From Daejeonella sp. (GTDB taxonomy: Bacteria > Bacteroidota > Bacteroidia > Sphingobacteriales > Sphingobacteriaceae), in contig NZ_JAFEIG010000003.1 in NCBI RefSeq assembly GCF_017495225.1, positions 55,108-119,107 on the forward strand: a stretch of 64,000 bases of DNA, given 5' to 3'. A program made the position numbers and the translations under genes. The notes beneath the pieces are model-generated. The model worked only from the letters and a program-made list of their open reading frames with translations. It was not told the origin of the DNA and did not search any database. Every line of letters begins with the position of its first letter. The first letter of the stretch is position 1. Shown one piece after another: positions 34,908 to 45,246 of this stretch.

Positions 34908-36644
34908 ATGCACGAGTTGGAGTCCTCAATTTTAGACAAAATCAATGTTTGGCTTAATGGAAGCTATGATTTAGATACCAAAAATGAAATTAAGTCTTTA
35001 TTAGATTCGGGCTCCACAACAGAGCTTATTGATTCATTTTATAGGGACTTGGAATTTGGTACTGGCGGACTAAGAGGAACAATGGGTCCGGGTACTAACC
35101 GCATCAATAAATATACCATTGGCTCAGCAAGTCAGGGATTAAGTAATTTCTTATTAAAAAAGTATCCAGGAGAGAAAATCAGTGTTGCCATTGCACATGA
35201 TAGCAGAAATAATTCTGATTATTTTGCGAGGATTACTGCCGATGTCTTTTCAGCAAATGGAATAAAAGTTTATTTTTTTAAAGAATTAAGGCCAACTCCC
35301 GAATTATCTTTCGCGATCCGTCAATTAGGATGCAAGAGTGGTGTGATGATTACGGCTTCCCATAATCCTAAAGAATATAATGGTTATAAGGCTTATGGAA
35401 GTGATGGCGGACAATTCACATCACCAGATGATAAATTGGTGATGGATGAAGTATCGAAAATAAGCTCGGTTGATCTTGTAAAATTTGATCGAATTGAAGC
35501 TAATATTGAGCTCCTTGACGACAAAATAGATCATTTATATCTAGAAAAAATAAAAGAACTTTCTGTCTCACAGGATGCCATTTCGCGCCAAAAAGACTTA
35601 AAAATTGTGTACTCTCCTATCCATGGAACGGGAATTACATTAGTCCCAGCCGCATTAAAACACTTCGGTTTTACCAACCTTACCCTAGTTGAAGAGCAAT
35701 CTATCCCTGATGGAAACTTCCCGACGGTAATCTATCCAAATCCGGAAGAAAAAGAAGCATTGACTTTGGCCCTGGCTAAAGCGAAAGAAATTGATGCCGA
35801 TTTAGTCTTGGCTACTGATCCAGATGCCGACCGCGTTGGAATCGCTGTAAAAAATAATGAAGGCGAGTTCATTTTACTGAATGGAAATCAGACAGGTAGT
35901 TTATTAATTAATTATCTATTGACAGCCTGGGAGCAAAAAGGAAAGCTTACTGGCAATGAATATATAGTTTCTACGGTAGTTACCACTAAATTAGTGGAAG
36001 AAATTGCCAAATCAAAGAAAGTAAGTTTTTATGAAACCTTAACTGGATTTAAGTGGATAGGTGCATTAATTACCGCGCTTGATGGTAAGAAAACCTTTAT
36101 TGCTGGAGGAGAAGAAAGTTATGGCTATTTAGTAGGTGATTTAGTGAGAGATAAAGATGCCGTAATTTCATGTGCTTTTATTGCAGAAATGACTGCTTTT
36201 TACAAGGACAAAGGCAGTAGTTTGTACGAGGCCATGCTTAATATGTATCAAGAATATGGCTTTTACAAAGAGAAATTGGTTTCTATTACCAAAAAAGGCA
36301 AGACTGGTGCAGAAGAGATAAAAGCATTAATGGAACGTTTCAGGACTAATACTCCGAAAAGTTTAGGCGGTTCTAAAGTGGTGTGCTTAAAAGATTATGA
36401 ACTAGGGAAAGAAATCGACCTAAATACAAGTTACGAAAAAAATCTGGATTATCCAAAATCTGATGTTTTACAGTTTATTACTGCTGATGGTAGCATCATT
36501 TCAGCAAGGCCATCGGGCACCGAGCCAAAAATCAAATTTTATTGCAGTGTAAAGACTGATCTTCCAAATAAAAACGAGTTTAGCGCTAAGGAACATTTAT
36601 TAGATGAAAAAATCGATCTGATTATGAAAGATTTAGCAGTCTAA
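34908..36644 (+). CDS. phospho-sugar mutase (phosphoglucomutase/phosphomannomutase)
   Basis: The 578-aa alpha-D-phosphohexomutase has all four active-site loops: phosphoserine loop TASHNPKEYNGYK, metal loop DPDADRVG, sugar loop GGEESYGY and phosphate loop RPSGTEPKIK. The length and N-terminal FRDLEFGTGGLRGTMG match the long PGM/PMM group (PgcA-like) that interconverts glucose or mannose 1- and 6-phosphates. It feeds nucleotide-sugar synthesis for envelope glycans. Its promoter overlaps an inverted repeat, so regulated transcription is possible. Confidence 0.93.
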   Translation: MHELESSILDKINVWLNGSYDLDTKNEIKSLLDSGSTTELIDSFYRDLEFGTGGLRGTMGPGTNRINKYTIGSASQGLSNFLLKKYPGEKISVAIAHDSRNNSDYFARITADVFSANGIKVYFFKELRPTPELSFAIRQLGCKSGVMITASHNPKEYNGYKAYGSDGGQFTSPDDKLVMDEVSKISSVDLVKFDRIEANIELLDDKIDHLYLEKIKELSVSQDAISRQKDLKIVYSPIHGTGITLVPAALKHFGFTNLTLVEEQSIPDGNFPTVIYPNPEEKEALTLALAKAKEIDADLVLATDPDADRVGIAVKNNEGEFILLNGNQTGSLLINYLLTAWEQKGKLTGNEYIVSTVVTTKLVEEIAKSKKVSFYETLTGFKWIGALITALDGKKTFIAGGEESYGYLVGDLVRDKDAVISCAFIAEMTAFYKDKGSSLYEAMLNMYQEYGFYKEKLVSITKKGKTGAEEIKALMERFRTNTPKSLGGSKVVCLKDYELGKEIDLNTSYEKNLDYPKSDVLQFITADGSIISARPSGTEPKIKFYCSVKTDLPNKNEFSAKEHLLDEKIDLIMKDLAV

Positions 36645-36682
36645 TTCCTTCGATTTATTGCCTAAAAGAGTAAAAAAGCAAG

Positions 36683-36690
36683 TATATTTG
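36683..36690 (+). promoter_or_regulatory. -7 promoter element of the SCO gene, 4 nt from ATG
   Basis: TATATTTG matches TAnnTTTG and is followed by CATC and then the ATG at 36695. The predicted transcript starts at or near the start codon. Confidence 0.6.
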
Positions 36691-36694
36691 CATC

Positions 36695-37345
36695 ATGAAA
36701 AAGGTACTATTTATTGCTCTTTTAGGCTTGATTCTTAAGTCTTGTACAAATACATCTGAAGAAAAACTTCCCATTCTAGGAGAACGTGAGCCCATTGAAA
36801 AAACGGTGGATGGAAAAGTAGTAATTGACACGCTTTACCAAAGCATCCCAGCTTTTAGCTATTTCAATCAAGACAGCATTCTTATAAGTGATAAAGATTT
36901 CGACAATAAAATTTATGTAAGCGATTTCTTTTTCACCTCATGCAATACTATTTGTCCGATTATGCACCGCAACATGCTCAACGTGTATAATAAATACAAA
37001 GGTGATTCAAAAGTTAAATTTCTCTCCCATACCATTGATATCAAATATGATTTGCCTTCTAGATTAAAAAAATATGCCACAAAACTTGGCCTTGAGGGTA
37101 ATCAGTGGGAGTTTGTGCATGGTAGCCGTGATTCTATTTTCAATATTGCCGCAAAAAGTTATTTAGTGGCGGCTTATGAAGATAATACTGATCCACAGGG
37201 ATTGGTACATCAGGGTTGGTTTATACTTGTAGATACTAAAAAACGTATCAGAGGTGCTTATGATGGTACAAAAGAAGATCAAGTTAAGCAGTTAATGCTC
37301 GACATGGATATTTTGCTGAAGGAAGAATTTGGTGATGCGAAATAG
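36695..37345 (+). CDS. SCO family copper chaperone lipoprotein
   Basis: The 216-aa protein has a lipoprotein signal (LLGLILKSC) and the SCO copper site: CxxxC in TSCNTICPIM and the distal His in GLVHQGWFILVD, on a thioredoxin fold. SCO proteins deliver copper to the Cu-A site of cytochrome c oxidase or keep its thiols reduced, outside the cytoplasmic membrane. Its stop overlaps the next gene, a c-type cytochrome, by 11 nt. The two are cotranscribed and probably serve respiration. Confidence 0.93.
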   Translation: MKKVLFIALLGLILKSCTNTSEEKLPILGEREPIEKTVDGKVVIDTLYQSIPAFSYFNQDSILISDKDFDNKIYVSDFFFTSCNTICPIMHRNMLNVYNKYKGDSKVKFLSHTIDIKYDLPSRLKKYATKLGLEGNQWEFVHGSRDSIFNIAAKSYLVAAYEDNTDPQGLVHQGWFILVDTKKRIRGAYDGTKEDQVKQLMLDMDILLKEEFGDAK

Positions 37346-37760
37346 CCTAATTTACACCGTTTTATTGGCCTTAGGAATTGGAGTTAGTGTTCAATCTTGC
37401 CAAGATGAAAACAGTTTAGATTATAAGCGCTACTATGTTAATGGTAAACGTATTTATGAAAAGAGTTGCCAAAGTTGTCATGGTGCTGATGGCAAGGGGC
37501 TTGGGACTTTATACCCACCATTAACTGATACGACCTATTTAAAATTAAATAAAAATCAATTATCCTGCATAATCAGAAATGGTCAGCAGGGTGAAATAAA
37601 AATAAATAACATCACTTATGATGAAATAATGCCGGGTAATGAAACTTTAGCCGACATAGATATCGCACAGGTAATTGTTTATATCACCAATAGTTTTGGC
37701 AATAAACAGGGTTTTTATGATACCGAGGCTGTAACAAGCGACCTCAAAACATGTAAATAA
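37335..37760 (+). CDS. c-type cytochrome lipoprotein
   Basis: From the ATG at 37335 the protein has about 141 residues; the track's earlier TTG is less likely. It has a lipobox (LGIGVSVQSC) and one class I heme site, CQSCHG, with the axial Met probably in EIMPGNETL. It should be an outer-leaflet or periplasmic electron carrier with one heme c. It overlaps the SCO gene, which suggests a joint role in delivering electrons or copper to a terminal oxidase. Cytochrome maturation genes are not in the window. Confidence 0.9.
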   Translation: MRNSLIYTVLLALGIGVSVQSCQDENSLDYKRYYVNGKRIYEKSCQSCHGADGKGLGTLYPPLTDTTYLKLNKNQLSCIIRNGQQGEIKINNITYDEIMPGNETLADIDIAQVIVYITNSFGNKQGFYDTEAVTSDLKTCK

Positions 37761-37784
37761 TCATTCTGCAGACCTAAGCTTAAA

Positions 37785-37815
37785 CTTGTGGTTAACAGAA
37801 CGATTTGTATTTTTG
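37785..37815 (+). promoter_or_regulatory. promoter of asnS (-33 TTG, -7 TATTTTTG)
   Basis: TTG at 37785-37787 and TATTTTTG at 37808-37815 are separated by 20 nt. The -7 box ends 17 nt before the ATG at 37833 and lies inside the N-terminal extension of the track ORF, which argues against that longer start. Confidence 0.65.
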
Positions 37816-37832
37816 CAATTCATACAAAAAAG

Positions 37833-39281
37833 ATGGCTAAGCGTACAAAAATTAAAGATTTATTAAATTCTAGTGATTTCGGAAAACAAGTTTCCGTAAT
37901 GGGATGGGTTAGAACATTTAGAAACAATCAATTTATTGCTTTAAATGATGGCTCTACAATAAATAATATTCAAGCAGTTGTTGACTTTAATGCGCTGGAT
38001 GAAAGCCTCTTAAAAAGAATTACTACTGGTGCAGCTGTATCTATTCAAGGAGAAGTTGTTGAATCATTAGGAAAAGGTCAGAAAATTGAAATTAAGGTAA
38101 ATAAAATTGAAATTTTGGGTGATAGTGATGCCGAAAAATTCCCTTTGCAACCTAAAAAACATAGCCTTGAATTTTTACGTGAGATTGCCCATTTAAGATT
38201 TCGCACCAATACCTTCAATGCTGTATTCAAAATCAGACATGCACTAGCCTTCGCTGTACATAAATTCTTCAACGACAAGGGATTTGTTTACATGCATACT
38301 CCAATTATTACTGCTTCTGACGCAGAGGGTGCTGGTGAGATGTTTCGCGTTTCAACCTTCGACCCAGACCATATTCCACGTAATGAAGATGGAAGCGTTA
38401 ATTACAAAGAAGATTTCTTTGGTAAAGCCACTAATTTAACGGTATCTGGTCAGCTGGAAGGCGAATTAGCCGCTATGGCATTTGGTGATATTTACACTTT
38501 TGGACCTACTTTTAGAGCCGAAAACTCAAATACAACACGTCATTTAGCCGAGTTTTGGATGATAGAGCCAGAGATGGCCTTTTACGATTTGACCGATAAT
38601 ATGGACTTGGCAGAAGAATTACTGAAATATGTAATTCGCTATGCGATAGAGCATTGTGCTGATGAGCTCGAGTTCTTAAAAAATAGACTTTTAGAAGAAG
38701 ACAAACAAAAACCCCAGGCTGAACGTTCTGAGTTTGACTTGTTAACCAAATTGAATTTCTGCTTGGAAAATGATTTTGAGAGAATAACTTATACGGAAGC
38801 TATTTCTATCTTAAGAAACTCAAAGCCTAATCAAAAGAAACAATTCAAATATTTAATTGAGGGATGGGGTTCAGATCTTCAATCGGAACATGAACGCTAT
38901 TTGGTTGAAAAGCACTTCAAAAAACCGGTTATTTTAACAGATTATCCTGCCGACATCAAATCATTCTACATGAGAATGAACGAGCCTGATGCCGAAGGAA
39001 GAACAACTGTTCGTGCCATGGACATTCTTTTCCCGGGCATTGGCGAAATTGTTGGTGGATCTCAGCGGGAAGAAAGATTAGAGAAATTAGAGAAAAGAAT
39101 GACAGAGATGCACATTCCAGCAGAAGAAATGTCGTGGTATTTAGACACCCGTCGTTTTGGATCAGCCCCACATGCGGGATTTGGCTTAGGATTTGAAAGG
39201 TTAGTACTTTTCGTAACTGGAATGACCAATATTAGAGATGTTATTCCTTTCCCAAGGACACCTAAAAACGCTGAATTTTAA
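37833..39281 (+). CDS. asnS: asparaginyl-tRNA synthetase
   Basis: This class IIb synthetase charges tRNA-Asn directly. From the ATG at 37833 ([11 protein letters not shown]) it is 482 aa. An N-terminal OB-fold anticodon domain ([20 protein letters not shown]) is followed by the catalytic core with motif 2 [19 protein letters not shown] and motif 3 [16 protein letters not shown]. The text [15 protein letters not shown] is characteristic of AsnRS over AspRS. The track's GTG start is rejected because the promoter would fall inside the gene. Confidence 0.96.
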   Translation: MAKRTKIKDLLNSSDFGKQVSVMGWVRTFRNNQFIALNDGSTINNIQAVVDFNALDESLLKRITTGAAVSIQGEVVESLGKGQKIEIKVNKIEILGDSDAEKFPLQPKKHSLEFLREIAHLRFRTNTFNAVFKIRHALAFAVHKFFNDKGFVYMHTPIITASDAEGAGEMFRVSTFDPDHIPRNEDGSVNYKEDFFGKATNLTVSGQLEGELAAMAFGDIYTFGPTFRAENSNTTRHLAEFWMIEPEMAFYDLTDNMDLAEELLKYVIRYAIEHCADELEFLKNRLLEEDKQKPQAERSEFDLLTKLNFCLENDFERITYTEAISILRNSKPNQKKQFKYLIEGWGSDLQSEHERYLVEKHFKKPVILTDYPADIKSFYMRMNEPDAEGRTTVRAMDILFPGIGEIVGGSQREERLEKLEKRMTEMHIPAEEMSWYLDTRRFGSAPHAGFGLGFERLVLFVTGMTNIRDVIPFPRTPKNAEF

Positions 39282-39286
39282 TCTAA

Positions 39287-39307
39287 AAACGGGTTAAAAG
39301 CCCGTTT
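39287..39307 (+). terminator. terminator-like hairpin after asnS
   Basis: AAACGGG / CCCGTTT, a 7-bp stem with a 7-nt loop, 5 nt after the stop. The T-tract is weak, so termination may be partial. Confidence 0.5.
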
Positions 39308-39359
39308 AGTTAGGTCTGATTTTACAAAATTGCTTTTGAGAAATTAATAAATATCCATT

Positions 39360-39980
39360 ATGCTGATTAAAATCTACCCAGAAAACCCAAATGAAAAAGC
39401 AATTCAGCAGGTTGTTGAGGTGCTTAAAAAAGGAGGAATAATAATTTATCCTACTGATACGGTTTATGGAATGGGCTGTGATATTACTAATTCAAAAGCA
39501 ATAGAAAGAATTTGTAAAATAAAAGGCATAAAACCAGAAAAAGCGAATTTTTCATTTGTCTGTTACGATTTAAGGCACATTTCAGACTACACCAAACCCA
39601 TTGATAATGAGACCTATAGGATTTTGAAAAAAGCACTTCCTGGTCCGTTTACATTCATTTTCAATGCCAATAAAAATGTACCGAAATTGCTAAGTTCCAA
39701 TAAAAAAACTGTCGGTATTCGGGTACCAAACAATTCTATAGCACGCTCAATTGTTCAATTGTTAGGAAATCCAATAATCTCTACATCCATACATGATGAA
39801 GATGAAATTATTGAGTATTCGACTGATCCTGAGTTGATTCATGAAAAATATGAAGAGCTTGTAGATTTAGTGATTGATGGTGGATATGGAGATAATCAGC
39901 CATCCACTATTGTAGATTGTAGTGAAGGTGATTTTGAGATTATACGCCAAGGCAAAGGCGATTTGAGTCAATATTTATAA
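39360..39980 (+). CDS. Sua5/YciO/YrdC-type L-threonylcarbamoyladenylate synthase
   Basis: The 206-aa protein has the YrdC-fold N-terminus LKKGGIIIYPTDTVYGMGCD, with KxR-type contacts in KIKGIKPEK, and ends GDFEIIRQGKGDLSQYL. The family makes threonylcarbamoyl-AMP for the t6A modification of ANN-decoding tRNAs. Within the family this sequence is closest to the YciO/YwlC-like short form lacking a Sua5 C-terminal domain, so it may be a paralog with a different role. It follows asnS by 78 nt, past a weak hairpin. Confidence 0.88.
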   Translation: MLIKIYPENPNEKAIQQVVEVLKKGGIIIYPTDTVYGMGCDITNSKAIERICKIKGIKPEKANFSFVCYDLRHISDYTKPIDNETYRILKKALPGPFTFIFNANKNVPKLLSSNKKTVGIRVPNNSIARSIVQLLGNPIISTSIHDEDEIIEYSTDPELIHEKYEELVDLVIDGGYGDNQPSTIVDCSEGDFEIIRQGKGDLSQYL

Positions 39981-40087
39981 TAAATTAAAGATAAGAATAT
40001 GGAAAACATAACAATTTTGGATTTTCAAAATGGGATTTTCACTATTCTAAAACCCCTCGTCTGAATTATTTTAGTATTTTGGTGGCT

Positions 40088-41278
40088 ATGGTAAAAGCAA
40101 TAAACTTAAAACCCTTTAAAGATTTCCTTAGATCCGAACAAATTGGCGGAGTCATTCTCATTTTTTGTGTCATAATTTCGCTAATTATTGCGAATTCTAA
40201 TTTAGGAGAAGCATTTGAGAATTTTTTAAGTACCCAAATTGGATACAGTAACCCAAGTATTCAATTAGAATATTCTATTTCTCTCTGGATAAATGATGGC
40301 TTGATGGCTATTTTCTTCCTCTTAGTGGGATTGGAAATTAAGAGAGAAATTATTGAGGGCGAATTATCAAGCCCTAAAAAGGCAGCCATGCCCATTTTTG
40401 CTGCAATTGGAGGAATGCTTTTTCCTGCCGGTATTTATGCATTATTCAACTCAGGATCCCCTACTGTACATGGATGGGGAATTCCAATGGCGACAGATAT
40501 TGCTTTTGCTTTGGGAGTAATTTCACTCTTAGGAAAACGAGTTCCTTCATCCCTAAAGATATTCCTTGCTGCCTTAGCTATAGCAGATGATCTTGGTGCT
40601 ATACTCGTAATTGCAATTTTTTACACCAATGAATTACATTGGATGCAACTAGGATATTCTGCGGGGATTCTAGCACTTTTAATCGCAATGAATTGGTTCG
40701 GTGTAAAAAGGTTATTCTTTTACATTATTCCTGGTGTATTTTTATGGTATTTTGTTCATCATTCAGGCATTCATGCCACTATTGCAGGGGTGTTATTAGC
40801 ATTAACAATACCTACAAATCCAGAAAAAGACGAATCACCATTAGAGAAATTAGAGCATATCATCATTTGGCCTGTTAACTTCTTAATTATGCCGATTTTT
40901 GCTTTAGCTAATACCAATATCGAATTTGAAAGCAAAATGATCGACGGATTGGGTAGTCCCCTAGGTTTAGGGATAATCTTTGGATTAGCCTTAGGGAAAC
41001 CTATTGGAGTAACTTTGTTCTCTTGGTTATCTGTTAAGTTAGGTTTCTCAAAATTACCCAATAGGGCCAATTGGAAACACATTTTTGGCTTGGGATTACT
41101 TGCAGGAATTGGATTTACCATGTCTATCTTCATCGCACTTTTATCATTCAGCAATCCTGAATATAAGGTTGAAGCGAAATTTGCGATACTCGTTGCATCA
41201 ATACTCTCAGGACTAGCAGGTTACCTTTTCTTAAACGCCTTAAATAATAAAGAGAAAAAAAAGATAGAAGAAGCCTAA
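40088..41278 (+). CDS. nhaA: Na+/H+ antiporter NhaA
   Basis: NhaA exchanges two protons for one sodium ion across the inner membrane. The protein (about 396 aa from the ATG at 40088) has the membrane architecture and signatures of the family: GLEIKREIIEGELSSPKKA, the interrupted-helix text MATDIAFALGVISLLG and the ion-binding Asp pair in LAIADDLGAILVIA. The track starts at a TTG three codons earlier. Its stop codon overlaps the trpA stop codon on the other strand, so no terminator separates the convergent genes. Confidence 0.95.
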   Translation: MVKAINLKPFKDFLRSEQIGGVILIFCVIISLIIANSNLGEAFENFLSTQIGYSNPSIQLEYSISLWINDGLMAIFFLLVGLEIKREIIEGELSSPKKAAMPIFAAIGGMLFPAGIYALFNSGSPTVHGWGIPMATDIAFALGVISLLGKRVPSSLKIFLAALAIADDLGAILVIAIFYTNELHWMQLGYSAGILALLIAMNWFGVKRLFFYIIPGVFLWYFVHHSGIHATIAGVLLALTIPTNPEKDESPLEKLEHIIIWPVNFLIMPIFALANTNIEFESKMIDGLGSPLGLGIIFGLALGKPIGVTLFSWLSVKLGFSKLPNRANWKHIFGLGLLAGIGFTMSIFIALLSFSNPEYKVEAKFAILVASILSGLAGYLFLNALNNKEKKKIEEA

Positions 41279-42045
41279 GAACGAATAGATTTGATAAATT
41301 CTGGAATTCTTTCCAAAGCATTGTCGGAATCTAAAAACTTAACAAAGGCACTACCAACAATTGCTCCTCGAGTATACTCGGCAGCTTTATTGAAGCTCTT
41401 TTGATCTGAAATACCAAAACCAATCATGGTAGGATTTTTCAAATTCATGGCCTTAATTCTTGCGAAATAAGCATCAGCCTCATTAGAAACAGTTAAATTT
41501 TTTCCAGTTGTTGAAGATGAGGAAAGTAAATAAATGAAAGCATTGCTAAGCTCATCAATTTTACGGATACGCTCTTCTGAAGTTTGAGGCGTAACCAAGA
41601 AAATATTACTGATATTATTATTCAAAAAATCATCCTTATAAAATTCTTCATACTCAACCATTGGAAGATCTGGAACAATAACTCCATCCACTCCTACTGC
41701 GGCACAAGATTCACAAAAATCCTTAACTCCATACTGTAAAACTGGATTTACATATCCCATCAATAATACTGGTATGGAAACACGCTCACGAAGCTCTTTT
41801 AACTGCTCAAACAAAAATTTAAGATTCATCCCGTTTTGAAGTGCTATTAAAGAACTATTTTGTATTACGGGACCATCTGCCAAGGGGTCGGAATATGGAA
41901 AGCCAATTTCTATAAAATCGGCACCCGCCTTCTGTACAGCCTCGGCAATATCTAAAGTACTTGATAAATTGGGATATCCTGCAGTAAAATATATGGATAA
42001 AAGAGATTCTTTTTTATTTTGAAACAATTGATTCAGTCTATTCAT
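41275..42045 (-). CDS. trpA: tryptophan synthase alpha chain
   Basis: TrpA cleaves indole-3-glycerol phosphate and channels indole to TrpB. The 256-aa TIM barrel has the catalytic Glu in FIEIGFPYSDPLADGP, the second acid in GVDGVIVPDLP, and the phosphate-site loop near GFGISDQKSF. It is the last gene of trpDFBA, 41 nt after trpB. The operon is controlled by the attenuator at 45.03-45.2 kb. Its stop overlaps the nhaA stop on the opposite strand. Confidence 0.97.
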   Translation of the reverse strand: MNRLNQLFQNKKESLLSIYFTAGYPNLSSTLDIAEAVQKAGADFIEIGFPYSDPLADGPVIQNSSLIALQNGMNLKFLFEQLKELRERVSIPVLLMGYVNPVLQYGVKDFCESCAAVGVDGVIVPDLPMVEYEEFYKDDFLNNNISNIFLVTPQTSEERIRKIDELSNAFIYLLSSSSTTGKNLTVSNEADAYFARIKAMNLKNPTMIGFGISDQKSFNKAAEYTRGAIVGSAFVKFLDSDNALERIPEFIKSIRS

Positions 42046-42086
42046 TTTTTGTTATTATCAATTATAAAATATTGATTAAGAGCAAT

Positions 42087-43295
<1,209 letters not shown>

Positions 43296-43326
43296 ATTTT
43301 TATTTTTTCACCCCGAGAGGTTGATT

Positions 43327-43971
43327 TTATTTTCTAATTATATCAAATGCAGATTGAAGACTATCGATATCTTTCAAACCAGGTTCTATTTCAAATTTAC
43401 TATTCAAATCAACACCCAATAACTGTTTATGATTTAAATTAAAAACTTCTTGGATGTTTTCGGGACTTATTCCGCCACTCAAGAAAAAAGGTTTATCCAA
43501 TTTACATTCGCTCAAAACACGCCAATCAAAACTGATTCCTGAACCTCCATGTTCTACTGTTTTAGTATCGAATAAGAAAGAATCTACGTTGTTTTGGAAA
43601 GAATTAAGTGTTTCAAAATCAAAACTTGAACTTATTCCAAATGCCTTCCAAATCTCTATTTCAATGAAAGGCGAGGTTCTAGTCAATTCTCTTTTTAATT
43701 CTCTGCAATATTCTACAGATTCAGATCCATGAAGTTGAATGGCACTTAAATTAAATTTTTGTACTATTTCAAGTACATTTTCTAAACTTTCATCAACAAA
43801 TACGCCAGTCAGTTTGATTGATTTGGGCAATACGCCTAAAACCGATTTATCCAAATCACCTACAAAACGTTTTGAAAGTGGATAAAAAATCAAGCCTAAA
43901 TAATCCGGTTTTAATTCCGCTAAAGCGAAAATATTTTCCGGATTTCGCATGCCACAAACCTTTATTCTCAT
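43327..43971 (-). CDS. trpF: phosphoribosylanthranilate isomerase
   Basis: TrpF isomerises N-(5-phosphoribosyl)anthranilate. The 214-aa TIM barrel has the catalytic Cys in IKVCGMRNPENI, the general acid Asp with phosphate site in GGSGISFDW, and FLSGGISPENI. The start codon overlaps the trpD stop (ATGA type), so translation is coupled. trpC, normally found between trpD and trpF in related Bacteroidota and needed for the next step, is missing here. Confidence 0.96.
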   Translation of the reverse strand: MRIKVCGMRNPENIFALAELKPDYLGLIFYPLSKRFVGDLDKSVLGVLPKSIKLTGVFVDESLENVLEIVQKFNLSAIQLHGSESVEYCRELKRELTRTSPFIEIEIWKAFGISSSFDFETLNSFQNNVDSFLFDTKTVEHGGSGISFDWRVLSECKLDKPFFLSGGISPENIQEVFNLNHKQLLGVDLNSKFEIEPGLKDIDSLQSAFDIIRK

Positions 43972-44954
43972 GATAACATTTTCTTAAAACTTAGGAGTGC
44001 TTTTTTACTAAGCAATGCCTCTTCTGCTTCATAAAAACAATCTGCAAAAGATAGGTCAGGCTTTATCGTTCTAATAGCTACCGCTGCATTTGAAACAACC
44101 ACATTATTTTGTTCAGAACTGCCATTCCCCTCCAATACTGATTTGAAAATATCTGCAGACTCTTTAACAGTGCTACCCCCTTCAATGGATTTAGGATCAA
44201 TTTTTTCGAAACCCAATTGATCAATTGAATAAATATGCTCGCCTGAGGTAGAAAAAGTCTTAAAATCACAGGTTAAAGAAATCTCATCATAACCTTCTAA
44301 AGCATGTAAAATGGTGTATTTTGTATCTGCCTTTTGATAAAGATAAGCATACAAACGTGCCAATTCAAGACTAAAAACCCCAACCATTTGATATTTCGGA
44401 CGCGCAGGATTTACCAAGGGCCCTAACATATTAAAAAAAGTTTTAACACCTAATTCCCTTCTTATTGGAGCAACAGTTTTCATAGCGGGATGAAATAATG
44501 GAGCATGAAGAAAACAAATCCCAGCCTCATCTAAAGTTTTCTTCAAATGATCTGTCTCATTTGAAAAAGAATAGCCTAGATATTCCATTACATTGGATGA
44601 ACCGCATCCAGAAGAAACACCATAATTACCGTGCTTTGAAACCTTATAACCAGCACCTGCGACCACAAAAGAGGCCAAAGTGGAGATATTAAAAGTATCC
44701 TTACCATCACCGCCGGTACCACATAAGTCGATTAAGTCATAGGCTTTTAAATCCGGCTTCAAACAAATATCAAGCATCCCATCTCTAAATCCTTCAAGTT
44801 CATCAACGGTAATACTTCGCATACAAAATGCAGCCATAAATGCAGCCATTTGGGAAGAATTGTACTTTCCTTGGGTGATATTTGTCAAAATCTCTTTCGA
44901 TTCATCCTTAGTAAAGGTTTTATGCTCAAATAAGTGATTTAAGATTTTTTTCAT
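43968..44954 (-). CDS. trpD: anthranilate phosphoribosyltransferase
   Basis: TrpD joins anthranilate and PRPP. The 328-aa protein has the PRPP motif LCGTGGDGKDTFNIST, the VSKHGNYGVSSGCGSSNVME loop and TFFNMLGPLVNPA. It is the first structural gene of the operon, about 80 nt downstream of the attenuator. trpE and trpG, which make its substrate, are not upstream. The anthranilate synthase must therefore be encoded elsewhere in the genome. Confidence 0.97.
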   Translation of the reverse strand: MKKILNHLFEHKTFTKDESKEILTNITQGKYNSSQMAAFMAAFCMRSITVDELEGFRDGMLDICLKPDLKAYDLIDLCGTGGDGKDTFNISTLASFVVAGAGYKVSKHGNYGVSSGCGSSNVMEYLGYSFSNETDHLKKTLDEAGICFLHAPLFHPAMKTVAPIRRELGVKTFFNMLGPLVNPARPKYQMVGVFSLELARLYAYLYQKADTKYTILHALEGYDEISLTCDFKTFSTSGEHIYSIDQLGFEKIDPKSIEGGSTVKESADIFKSVLEGNGSSEQNNVVVSNAAVAIRTIKPDLSFADCFYEAEEALLSKKALLSFKKMLS

Positions 44955-45033
44955 GCTTCTGATAAATTAAGACCTATAATCTGTCTTTTGTTAATGTAGT
45001 GAAAGTAAAAATTCAAAATTGTTTAAAACAAAA

Positions 45034-45058
45034 AAGGGCTGCTCTTTGAGCAACCCTT
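45034..45058 (-). terminator. trp attenuator terminator
   Basis: On the minus strand AAGGGTTGCTC and GAGCAGCCCTT form an 11-bp stem (one G-U pair) with an AAA loop, followed by a run of T. It lies between the Trp-rich leader peptide and trpD. The 5' arm (GGTTGCT) can instead pair with GGCAATC at the end of the leader-peptide coding region, an antiterminator. Confidence 0.88.
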
Positions 45059-45091
45059 AGTAAAAATTTCTTTATATAAAAAAATACACAA

Positions 45092-45157
45092 CTAACTGAT
45101 TGCCAAATGTTTAGACATTTGCCACCACCAGATTGTATAAATTTGTTTCGTTTTCAT
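45092..45157 (-). CDS. trpL: trp operon leader peptide
   Basis: This 21-codon ORF is missing from the track. It begins MKTKQIYTIWWWQMSK and ends with TAG at 45092, so three consecutive Trp codons (plus-strand CCACCACCA, 45122-45130) lie at codons 10-12. A hairpin CAAATGT/ACATTTG overlaps and follows these codons, and the last codons provide the antiterminator arm. This is the classical layout of ribosome-mediated attenuation: with scarce Trp-tRNA the ribosome stalls at WWW, the GGCAATC:GGTTGCT pairing forms, and trpDFBA is transcribed. The product has no expected function beyond its translation. Confidence 0.9.
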   Translation of the reverse strand: MKTKQIYTIWWWQMSKHLAIS

Positions 45158-45164
45158 TCTTTAA

Positions 45165-45195
45165 CAAATATGAATAAAATTTTTATAGCTACAAA
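45165..45195 (-). promoter_or_regulatory. promoter of the trp operon (-33 TTTG, -7 CATATTTG)
   Basis: On the minus strand TTTG (45195-45192) and CATATTTG (45172-45165) are separated by 19 nt. The -7 box has one mismatch to TAnnTTTG and ends 7 nt before the leader-peptide ATG, so the leader peptide is likely translated from a very short 5' end. Confidence 0.75.
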
Positions 45196-45246
45196 CCTTT
45201 TCTAAATTATTACAAAAAACAGAGAAATGGTATCATACAAATAAAA

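Noticed and set aside
40771-41154. 127-aa minus-strand ORF
   Set aside because: Antisense shadow of nhaA, Pro/Lys/Asn-rich translation.
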